Assembly: GCF_029784165.1 (NCBI RefSeq)
Contig: NC_073696.1
Location: 7,254,001 to 7,318,000 of the forward strand
Source: Wyeomyia smithii
Taxonomy: Eukaryota > Arthropoda > Insecta > Diptera > Culicidae
Length of the DNA stretch: 64,000 nucleotides
Direction: 5' to 3'
A program made the translations under genes and the position numbers. Positions 54,619-64,000 of this stretch are shown here, in pieces. Numbering within the stretch: the stretch's first letter is position 1; the number at the start of each line of letters is the position of its first letter. The notes under the pieces were generated by a model. That model was not told the DNA's origin. It ran no database searches and was given only the letters and a program-made list of their open reading frames with translations.

Positions 54619-54936
54619 AGGGATGGGCGATACCAACGGTATCGATACATGGAGCCGAAGTATCGAGTATTTTGGAATCGATACTCGTTGCTAGCAATGA
54701 GTAGCGGTATCGATACTTTGCCAACGATACTTTGAAACGATACCGATACCACCAATGCCTTCTATTGGAGATAGGCTATATTAGTATCGATACCAACGGT
54801 ATCGATGCTTCGGCCAAAAGCATCGAGTATTTTGGCATCGATACTTTCTATACCGATACCACGATACTTGGTGTCGTTTTGTGCAAAATATTCGAGTACT
54901 TAGGTATCGATACTTCGGTCAGTATCGCCCATCCCT
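54619..54936. repeat. 318-bp MITE with TATCGATA-rich interior (hAT-like)
   Basis: AGGGATGGGCGATAC at 54619-54633 is inverted at 54922-54936 with at most one mismatch. AACATGAATA (54609-54618) and AACACGAATA (54937-54946) flank it, an imperfect 10-bp duplication; 8 bp would be typical for hAT. The interior has many GTATCGATAC palindromes. Confidence 0.85.
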
Positions 54937-54946
54937 AACACGAATA

Positions 54947-57900
54947 CAGAACTATTTACTTCAATGGATAATAAAAGTCAAATTTATGGCATTGTGCATT
55001 TCAGGGGAAGCAAATGGTAGACAATTTTGTTTTAAAAAATGCGAGATATAATAATCGGAAAACTTTCAGAAAACAATTTGGAAATTTTTTGAGCTCTGGT
55101 TGAGGAAAGTTTTTAAAATGTTGTAGCTTTAATTTAGAGTAAGAGTAAATGAATGTTTGAAAGCATAGTTAAGTGAATGAATGAGAGTGCGAATGTGTTG
55201 TAAATAACCCCGAGTAAGGCGCGGGTAAACGATTTGTCCAACGTTAGAATGTAAGCTAGGTTAGGAAAGTAAACAGTAAAAGATACTCTGGAATTTTGTA
55301 TAAGTGAAATAAACTCTGAAGACCTCTAACTCCCGACTCTGAACAATTTTCGCACTCGCAGAAAACACTCAGTTTGCTAAGTCAAAAGCGTATGCAAAAT
55401 TCATTGAAAAAAATCAGAAACCAGAGGTCATTTGGCAGGGAAAAGCTCAACTCAAATTTTCGTACCTAACGTTGGCACACTTAGCATACCAACCAATTTA
55501 AATCGCCACTTCTGCTTATGGACAACCCAAATTTAGTTCTCATGTATGTATCGCAAATTCGCACAGCACCGCACCGGAATCAGAATACGTAGTACCTACC
55601 ATGTTATCTGAGGGCGGCTTATTTTTTCGTGCCAGTAACGGTTTCCTTTAACCTACGAAAAAAAAGAAAGAAAAAAGTTCAAGGAAACAAACAATCTCTC
55701 TCCCCGGTAGTTTCGCACGGCATGCGAGGTGGAAACACGGCCGCCGGATAAAGCGTTCACCTCTCGGGACCGGCAGTCCGTGTGCCGTACGCTTCTATAT
55801 ATGCATGAGATGCGGGCAGGCTCTGACGACACCAAGCGGTATTCCTCCTATAGAGGCCGACAACGACAAAAAAAGAATAAATCCAAACTAACAGCGAAGG
55901 CTTATTGATGTCAAATAGCTGTGTGTACCGTGGCTACATATACATATTCAGGTGCAGACTCTGCTGACTTCGTGTGCCTTTCCTTACTGCTGAGAGTCGG
56001 TATTGCGTCGTGGTCCGTTCCCACCCGGCACCTGATGACGTGCTTCCGACTCATAGATTCTTTATTGTCTGGTTTTCATGTCACGATGTGGTCAGAGTTG
56101 CCAACTGTACCAACGTGACAAACAATGGAGACGCATGGTTATGCAAAACTCTTCTCATGAATTTGCAACGTAGTTTGTAAATTCTGGTGAAAGATGAATG
56201 AATTTTATTGCAATAAAGCCAGCAACCCGGCCGTGACACAAGCCGCGAACTGTCCGCCGCCACCGACTGCCAGATGGCAAACTATTCAGGTGCCTCTTCA
56301 TTTGCCTGCCATGCCGGAGTGCCATAAATCTGCAGACAATGGGACCAGGAGATGTTTACGTGACAATCAAACCGAGCCGGGTGTAGAGCGCTACGTGAAT
56401 AGCACACCACCCGGCAAAGGTGAATCGGTCCCGTGTCGTGTGTTTGTGCTGCTGGATTGCGCTCTTCCACAATACACACAAGCGAAGCGCGCGCGCCGGT
56501 TGACTCGGCATACAATTCGCGTTTATGGAGTCAAAAAGCTGCCAAATCAAGAAACAGTCAGTAATCTGAGTCTGCCGAGGGGAATACTGTAAGAACGGTA
56601 GTTTTTTTTCCTTCTGTTGTTCACCCCAAGGAGTGGAGAGAAGCAAATAAATATAAACCTGAAAGTCAGGTAAACAAACACACTAAAGGTATCACTTTGA
56701 TATGATAATTTATTCAGTTATTCTTTCTACACGGACTAGTGGCAAGAGGCTGATTGTATGTCAGTTTATTTATGTATTTATTCCGGCTCCCAAGTACAGT
56801 GTGCGTTTTCTCGCAACAACTTGGAATCTCAAACATCAAACACAGTCCGTAAGGATTTCGGAATCCTTTCGCAATGGTTCCCGGCAGTCATACGTGAGGT
56901 CGGAAAGGGGGGGCTCGGGAAATTATACATTGTTTCCTGAATTGATGAGGTTAAAACAGGACCTTGAACAAGTCATGTTCTGCCGGCAGGCTGAAGCAAG
57001 CAATTTTTTATCTGATTTTACGAGTAGCGGAGAATAAAGTTGTTCTCGGTTGCTGTTTCCAGAAGATGGATGGTAATTGCTACTATTAGCATCAGCTTGT
57101 ACAGATTTTGCTCGGTGATGTTCTATTGTTCGGTGATCGTAAAATAAAATTTACGATGTGGATCGTATTATAATGCAGAAATAAGGTGGGACTAAATTTA
57201 TTTTTGCGTCACGACATGCTTAAGGAACTTGTCATTCCTCTAATTATCAAGCTTCGGCTTATTGTCCTACTCAAACTAACACAGATTGACTCGATAAATT
57301 GTCAAACTGCCTACCGATTTAGCGATTCAGAAAGTCTTCATTCTCTCATGCTGTCCAGGATTGACAGCCGATTGCCATGCAACACCGATATCCCATCATT
57401 CGGAGCATTGAAGCTCTACCGATATTGATTGGCAGGATCAATCCCGTGCAAAGTGACCACTCGAAATAAGAATGTAGCAAAAAAAATCGTTCCAACCACC
57501 GAGAATTCCAGAGGAGCAAAAAAATCAATCAAATCGAACTTTATCGAGCACATCGGGACTATTTTAGTTTGCCCGATGTGTCATCGAAAAAAAAAGAATA
57601 CTGATATAAATATGCAGTAGATCGAGAAAACTGCGAACTCAGCAAGTTTGCACCGGAGTACGATTCGCACGATTGATGGCAAGGCTGAGCTGTGTTATTT
57701 TCGTATTATTTCGAACCCAACCTGGCCACCCCATGGTGTTGTGTCATGGTAGCTAACCGAGCTGGTGCAGAGTTTCCATCGGTGGTATCTGTCCTGTTCG
57801 GTGCGGTGAACTTAAATTGTGTAGTGTTTCGGCCGTGGTAAATTGAAATCGGTCCGATTGGTTTGTCGCGTTCGGACACAACATTTGCGGTTATTTTGGG

Positions 57901-58865
57901 ATGCCATTCTCGTGCCCATCTCCTATTTTGAGGATTGATTTGTCGGTTGAGAATGTTAAGGTGGCCAGGGGAATTTGCAATTTAATTAATTTACTAAAAT
58001 ATATCTACAGAAAAAAACATCGAACAAATCATGAAGATAATGATTTCATAAGAATAAAACGTATAGTTGAGGTGAAATAATGTTTAAGTGAGATTCGCCT
58101 TCCATGGTCGCCATGTAATTGGACTAAAGTAAGAAGAAAATGTTACCTGCACTTCAAATTGATAGCCTACCAATGCAACTTAGGTTCATCAGTTTCCATT
58201 TAGAAACAATTCCATCTATTCTATTTTTCTTCATCTATATCTAATTCTATTGCAAAAAATTTAAGTATTTCGATTGCAACATGTAATTATCCTCAGCGCA
58301 TATATGGACTGGTCGTCAATTTCAATTAATTTTATCAATGGAAATCCTCCTTGGTATTTTCCATTCTTATGTGTTTTAAAATACAATATTAGACTAAATA
58401 GACAAGGCTAGTTTTATGTCATGGTATTTAGAGGAAATTGAAAAATCTTTTGTTTCGATTTTTAATCAAGATTCGCGACCCTCCAAGCTAGAAAACATAA
58501 AGCCGATTGTATGTGGGACCGGCAAGAACCGATGCCAAGCATAAACAAAGCAAACGGTAAGCAAATTCGAACGGATATAAAGTCAAATGGAAAGCAACTC
58601 AACTGTTGAAAAACGGATATAATACAGAACTAGCAATTGCACAGCCGAATGTAACGAAATCCAACTGGATTCGAATATATCCGTAACCGAACAAAAACGA
58701 AACAATAGAAGGTAATGCAAAAAAGTTCAATTTTCTGTAAAAAATCGATATAGATTTTTGATCATTAGATGAAATCGAATCTCAATCTCGTTTGAACCTA
58801 ATAGTATGGTTCACTTAAACTTCACCTTCTAAATGTAAACTTAACTATTTTTTCACACTTTTGTG
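54947..58865. other. no supported gene; mixed DNA
   Basis: A possible short solo LTR or small element lies at about 55190-55345: it starts TGTTGTAAATAACC, has AATAAA near the end, and the flanks carry GAGTGCGAA and its inverted complement. A frame of 132 codons (56194-56592) overlaps two minus frames and has no domain. The remainder is AT-rich without recognised repeats. Confidence 0.3.
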
Positions 58866-58869
58866 AAAC

Positions 58870-59335
58870 AGCTGAAGGCGCCGCCTTCCGTCAGGAGCAG
58901 TTTGAGTTCCACTAGCGCCAATACACCGTCGACCAAGATGTGCATATTGTGAACATCTTCAGACGGAACAAAGCCGTCGCTCAAACATCCGCCATGACAT
59001 TGTTGGATGTCGTTGCAGATAGTTTATTGACCTCCGAATCGAACGTTGAAATTAAGAGTTACAGAACCAGACGCACAACATTACGTGACTCCGCAAACCA
59101 CACTCGAAGTTGAAACTTCGGAAAAACTACTGTGCCAATGTGGCGCATTATTTTAGCAAAGATTGCGTATTTTTGAAAAGGGTGTCTTTACGCCTAACGA
59201 GGTATGGAATGCTGAACTAACAACGGTAATGAACTTCATCAAAGAGGGCATACCTTCCTGAGGGGAAATGCAAATTCCTGGGACGACCGTCACTGATACC
59301 CATAGTTATGGAACGAACTGACAATGCATATATAT
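58870..59335 (+). other. coding-like remnant of unknown family
   Basis: Plus-strand frame pieces read YTVDQDVHIVNIFRRNKAVA and then VVADSLLTSESNVEIKSYRT without a stop over about 55 codons, then break up. Composition is less AT-rich than around it. Not recognised. Confidence 0.3.
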
Positions 59336-59339
59336 CTAA

Positions 59340-59545
59340 CCAGTGGTCGCAGAGGTCATAAGCTCCTACAAGGGAAGAGAAACCACGCTCGTCGATTGTT
59401 TACGGAGACTTCTATCAGCTGGGCACTAAGCCTTTTTGGTACAGGACAATTGCGGGGCTAGCGCTACGATCCTTCCGACACTAACAGTCTCTTCCGAGCT
59501 GAGATTCGAACCTCCGACTGGCTTGTTAGGGACCAGCTCTACGAT
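59340..59545 (-). mobile_element. Feilai-like SINE, diverged
   Basis: The minus strand shows AACAAGCCAGTCGGAGGTTC and ATCTCAGCTCGG, GACTGTTAGTGTCGGAAGG and CAATTGTCCTGTAC in the same order as the SINE at 40178-40395. It abuts the RTE-like fragment at 59546. Confidence 0.7.
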
Positions 59546-59803
59546 TAACACCAATAACATCGATACCTAGAAGCCTGTGAGATTTCATGATGATGGTGCC
59601 GGTTTTCCCCACAATTACCCTCCATATACCACAGCAAGTTCCAGAGCCCGTCCCCGTGCTTCAGACCATCCAACGTCATAAATGTGTCTGGATATTTACT
59701 GTGTCCTGACGTATAATCTGTAACCGTTAAGAGTTGCACGTATCTGCTCCATCAATTTGTTGCGTTTTACTGAATCGTACGCCGCCTTGAAGCCTATACA
59801 TCA
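59546..59803 (-). pseudogene. RTE-like RT fragment
   Basis: The minus frame reads FMTLDGLKHGDGLWNLLW with a downstream remnant of the segment leading to the active site, parallel to LDGLKQGDGLSN of the copy at 31681-34625. Diverged, with stops; ends at the SINE. Confidence 0.7.
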
Positions 59804-59809
59804 GACTTC

Positions 59810-60110
59810 CTGAAATCTCGCTCGCACAAAGAAGAGACAGTGTGCTTTGCGCTACAAGTCTCGTCTCTCATTCAGTCGCTTCGTGCTGTGTGCAACGTGC
59901 GAGCGAGAAAACTTACCATTTGTACGAGCCATGTCTCGTCACATGGGAATTTTTATTGCGACGTACACGAAGATATCTCGTCTCTCAACTTAACGAGTGC
60001 GGTGCATGGGCGACGCGTACTTGAGACAGCTTGCGTGCAATTTCTCGTGAGCTCGTCTCGCGAGCTTGCCTCGCATGTTGCTTTGCGCTAATGGTGCGAG
60101 AAGGAAATTG
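59810..60110. repeat. CTCGTCTC-rich partly palindromic stretch
   Basis: Repeated CTCGTCTC, GCGAGCGAGA and TGCTTTGCGCTA words. The TCTCGC-CGCAC and TGCTTTGCGCTA pair at the left end recurs inverted near the right end. Possible decayed MITE. Confidence 0.4.
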
Positions 60111-61639
60111 ATTTTGCGCAGAAGGATACAGGCAGGGGATTTTATGTTTTTTTTTATTTACGGTGTTATAGCAGCATGTATCAAAACACCGTTAGAATTA
60201 TCAATGATATAGGACCTAGTTCATTTATTTATCAATTCAAAATTCTATGATTAATTCATTCGACTTTTGTTAACATGAATTAAGAACGTTTTGTTACTAT
60301 ACTTATTATGCTAACGGTACGAAAATGAGTAATATTTTTCTTTTCACCGGATGCAGAGTGTTACGTTGGTTAACAGAAGTGTTTCTTTCGTCGGTTTAGA
60401 TGTCATTGACTATCTTATGATAGAACTCTGTTTTGTAGTTCTAAGGATAAAAAATGTGGTTTGCAATTACAACATAAGTTTTTCGGGAGTTAAAAATAGT
60501 AAAACTATTAAACTTGTTTATATTTTCTAGTACATGTTGATGTTGGATAGAATTTTCGAATTGAGGTTAGGAGGTTTTGAAGGTTTGTAATAATCTGGTC
60601 GTAGTTATATGGTTTTGTGAATTCTTCCGATTAATACACCTTCAAGTGTCTGATGGCTTATGTCGTATTGAAGACAAAAATCTTTAAATAGCTATGGGAG
60701 GCGCGATGCTCGGATTATATCATTGATACATGATACTTTCGATAGCACAAACAAAATTATATTTCAATGCTACGGTGTTATAATTTTTTATAATTTTTTC
60801 AAACCATTTCAACGCTGTGGAGTGTTGAATAAAAGTTTAATATTTAAACGTACAACCTACAAAAGTTTATTTGTTTGTTTGTTATTTAGGTGATTCGTGT
60901 CGATATACAAAAGTGTGGGTGTTCTTGTTTATGTGAATGCACGTGTGTACGGTCGTGCGTACAGGGCGATTAACGCATTTTGGGCAGGGTAACGAATCAT
61001 CCAGACGCAATTTTTAATGTTTCTATCCAGTAAACTTAACGTTGGAGCCTTAAAGCATGCAAACATAACCACAAGTGTCATCAACCAAATGGGGCTGACA
61101 CCACACAATAACATCAGAAGATGTGTTTTTATAAAACGTATTTTTAAGAAGTATTTTTATTTTATTTTAAACAGGCGAAGTATATTTTGGACATCAGATA
61201 TTTTTTCTGTAGTTTAACGCATTTAATGAATGTTTTAAAGGCGAATGAAGTAGGGAGAAGATTTGAATCATTCAATACCAATAACTTTATTTCAAAAAAC
61301 TATCTCATATCTCACATATATCATTTATTAAAAAAACCTAAACTAATCCACCTAGAGCGGTTAGACTCAACCTTTCTCATTCAAACTTATTATTTGCAAA
61401 AATAGATTTACATGAATACTTAAATCCAATGAAGGTATATTCATTCTTTGGGTTCTAAAATATTGATGTTGTAATTGAGGTATAAAATATAAAATTTTAC
61501 ATAATGTTAGTGCTTAAGAAACAGCGAAATAAAAGAAATGACTCTTAATTTCGAAAAATTTAATCACGAGCGATACCGGGAACGTTCAAATAGTACGATA
61601 CCCCATTAAAATTATGTTGAGGCCACATATATTGATCAG
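60111..61639. other. AT-rich, unassigned
   Basis: A short frame (61035-61110) reads LKHANITTSVINQMGLTPHN, possibly transposon-derived. Otherwise nothing recognised. Confidence 0.3.
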
Positions 61640-62722
61640 TCTTTCAATTTCTTTTCTTTTCATAACTTTTGAACCACATATCAAATTGTTATGAAGTTTG
61701 TTATTTGTAAGTTTAAGAAATGACTCGTTCGTATGACACTAGTTATGTTCAAATAAGTCATGTAATCTTTGAGATAATGAACTTTCGTTGTTTTATTAAC
61801 AATTTAATACATAACGATTGGTTAAGTTCGATTATAATCAGATGAAATGGGAAGTATAGGGTTCAATCATAATTCATAAGTTAACCCTTAACTAGCCCGT
61901 TCATCTGATATCAATATTGTTAAAATCGGTTGTGTAGTTTTTAAGATAATGAAGTTTCGTGATTTTCACATTTCGATACATTACAGACGAAGTTACAGTC
62001 CGATTACAGTAAAATTCAATAGGGTGTTATGAGGCAGCTAGACCTTCCATTTGACACTAATTTTGTGGAAATTGCTTCAACCATCTCTGAGAAAAGTGAG
62101 TGAGTTTATGTAGTCTTCAGAATATGTTTTCTTTTCATAACTGGATTTAACATTTTTAAACATAACAAAGTAATAATCTTTTGCAAAAAAAAAACAATAA
62201 GGTCTTATGGGGCAACAAGGCCTTGCATATGACACTGATTTTATGAAAATCGGTCCAGCCATCTCTGAGAAACATGGGTGAGACAAAATAGTCTCCAGAA
62301 CCCGTTTCTTTCCATAACTTCTGAACCACAAGTTCAATCTTCATAAAATTCAAAAGTTAATAGTTCTTTAGGTAGTTCGTTCATTTAAAAGTAATTTTGT
62401 TCAAATCAGTTGTGATGTTTGTTGATTTTTACATTTTTACATTTTGATACATAACCTCTAAACTAGAAATCTGATTACAATAAAATTCAATAGGGTCTTA
62501 TGGGGCAACTAGACCTTTCATTTGCAATCAATTTTATTAAAATCGGCTCAGCCATCTCTGAGGAAATCGAGTGAGATTGGGAGAGCGTTACACACACATA
62601 CAGAAAATGCTCAGCTCGTCAAACTGAGTCGAGTGATATACGACTTTCGGCCCTTTTGAGCACTTTTATATCTTTAGTTTTTGCAGTAATTGCTATACCT
62701 TTCTAGGAGAAAGGCAAAAACC
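61640..62722 (+). repeat. LINE 3' UTR of repeated modules (CR1-like end)
   Basis: The right end has GCTCGTCAAACTGAGTCGAG, GATATACGACTTTCGGCCC and CAATT/AATTGCTATACCTTTCT-GGAGAAAGGC, a 3' end seen on many mosquito LINEs. To the left, a module with CAATAGGGT-TTATG-GGC and CAGCCATCTCTGAG occurs three times (about 62018-62098, 62200-62284, 62493-62580). A CATAACTT-TGAACCACA module also occurs repeatedly. Confidence 0.65.
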
Positions 62723-62739
62723 TGAATGCTTATTAAACA

Positions 62740-63300
62740 TTGGTGGCTGTTTGATCATGGTGAAATGAAAAATTTAAGGCTCTCAAGGTTTGTTTGATTG
62801 GTGTGATGTCTTCAGCGAAAATGTAGATAGTATTTCCGTCCTTTAAAAAAAGGGGAACGTCCGAAAACCACATTTCAAAAATTTTATTTTTTTTTAATAT
62901 AAATCTACAAAATATTAGACAGACATTGATAGTTATTCGAGCTTGGAAAAATAAAATCAAATACGATTGATGTTTTGTAAATTTTTTTTTATTTTTATAT
63001 ATTTTTTTCATAGTGTATACCTATTTTAAAGGAAAAAAACACAACTTTGAATTTTGCCGAAGACATCACTTCGATCAAATAAACTACTCTATATCCAAAA
63101 TCTTTTACAATCATCAATACTATTCTTACAAGTTTTTAAAGTTTTAAAAAAATACTGCTTTGATGGTGTTCCTCTTTTATTAAAATTTATGCTTATTTTC
63201 TTTTTGAGATGAGGGCAGCTTTTCTCTGTTTCTGAAAAATAGATGTGATTTTTATCTGTAATTATGAAACATTTCGTCCAGATAACCATACAGCCTCGAG
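62740..63300. repeat. AT-rich foldback, third locus of the family
   Basis: GTTTGATTGGTGTGATGTCT (62805-62824, continuing TCAGCGAAAATGTAG) has its imperfect reverse complement around 63055-63085 (GCCGAAGACATCACTTCGAT). The core matches GTCTTCGGCAAAGTTGTAG of 35200-35930. Confidence 0.65.
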
Positions 63301-63805
63301 AACAACAGTTCTTCTATTCGTTAAGAAGAGCGGTATGAAGATTATATGATAAAATTTACAAGTATAAGCTAATAACAAACCCAGCCTGTCCAAAATATAT
63401 CTATGCCCAAGATATATTATCCACCCTACGTGTGTTGCTTTGTTTTTTGTTCGGGTACGATTGTATCATTTTCAGTTCAGGTTATGGTTTTTCCAGTTTA
63501 ACGATCACAAGGCATAATTAAGCTGTACTTAACTGTAATGACTGTTTTTGAAAGATAATAAAGATAATTGAATTTCTGTAGAAATAATCAGAATCAAGGT
63601 GGAAAAGATTGTTTAGATTTTTACAACTTTTTAAACATACTCTTTTTTTCATGAAGATATAAAAAAGGTGACACAGTTTTTGAATAACAATACGGTTGTT
63701 AGGTTTTTTATGGGTTTTTTATTAATATTTTAAGTTAAAAAGAAATTATTTTGAGCAAAACTTACAGAGAAGCACAAATTTTTTTAAGTTATTTACATTT
63801 TCTTT
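63301..63805. other. AT-rich, probably 3' UTR of the hAT element
   Basis: No separate feature recognised; lies just 3' of the hAT frame on the minus strand. Confidence 0.3.
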
Positions 63806-64000
63806 TTAGATCTTACTAAAATCAATTTTCGGAAGAATTTCCTGGTTAAGTCGAATGAACAAGATATTTTGTAAATTTTCCTCAGCAAGCAACGTACGGT
63901 GTTTGGTTAAAATCAGTGCCAATACACTGAATGAACGCTCTACGCTGATCTGAGTACACGGTATTGCCAGAATAGTCGAAACTACTTTATACAACGCCGG
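63806..64000 (-). CDS. hAT transposase C-terminal dimerisation region, partial
   Basis: The minus frame is open from the window edge to a stop at 63806-63808. It reads CTQISVERSFSVLALILTKH, then RTLLAEENLQNILFIRLN. The S-VER-FS-L and R--L-EENL--LL-IR-N pattern is the hAT C-terminal dimerisation domain. No lesion is visible in the about 64 residues present. The catalytic core and zinc finger lie outside, so intactness cannot be judged. Confidence 0.8.
   Translation of the reverse strand, partial: PALYKVVSTILAIPCTQISVERSFSVLALILTKHRTLLAEENLQNILFIRLNQEILPKIDFSKI

Noticed and set aside
56194..56592. 132-codon plus frame
   Set aside because: Overlaps minus frames of similar size; no domain recognised.

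Overview
The window reads as a transposon-dense stretch of an insect genome, most likely a culicine mosquito of the Aedes type. Three things point there: Feilai-like tRNA-derived SINEs, a mixture of I/Loner-, R1-, Jockey- and RTE-type LINEs, and abundant AT-rich foldback repeats and MITEs. I found no host protein-coding gene that I can support. Almost all recognisable coding sequence belongs to mobile elements, and each one examined is damaged or cut by the window edge.

Layout. 1-3929: 3' part of a Ty3/gypsy LTR retrotransposon (protease, RT, RNase H, integrase, 3' LTR), defective in RT and integrase. 3945-4848: a 77-bp LINE tail with target-site duplication, a palindromic MITE, a tRNA-derived SINE with 15-bp duplication, and a TTAA MITE. 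4849-9180: mostly single-copy-looking, no gene seen. 9737-14815: a full-length but dead I/Loner-type LINE on the minus strand, bounded by a 13-bp target-site duplication. 16690-18720: fragments of three further LINEs. 19280-25290: two head-to-tail R1-like LINEs, the second truncated. 25414-27250: a minus-strand ORF remnant resembling DUF4780 proteins and an RNase-H-type LINE remnant.

27260-30010 is low-repeat and CpG-richer and may hold a gene's 5' region, but this is unproven. 30030-40613 returns to repeats: two mariner remnants, an RTE-like LINE (31590-34640) with a perfect 27-bp hairpin beside it, an AT-rich foldback, a 441-bp MITE, a Jockey remnant, and a ~975-bp foldback with a Feilai-like SINE nested in one arm. 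40614-48650 is largely unassigned, with a divergent ~508-bp tandem duplication at 46373-47340. 48655-54936 holds a four-copy ~120-bp satellite, SINEs, a 1295-bp Tc1/mariner element whose transposase has one nonsense codon, a >2-kb degenerate 11-bp satellite interrupted by a MITE, and a hAT-like MITE. 54937-64000 is mostly unassigned, with SINE-in-RTE nesting, a LINE 3' UTR built of repeated modules, another foldback, and the C-terminal end of a hAT transposase running off the right edge.

The parts do not form an operon or pathway. They record successive insertion: nested pairs (SINE in foldback, SINE beside an RTE fragment, MITE in satellite, R1 on R1) give relative ages. The strongest leads are the palindromic AT-rich foldback family (three loci), the perfect 27-bp hairpin, the precise lesions in the gypsy and mariner elements, and the 11-bp satellite with duplicated blocks. 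All family names are from motif recognition only; no database search was run.
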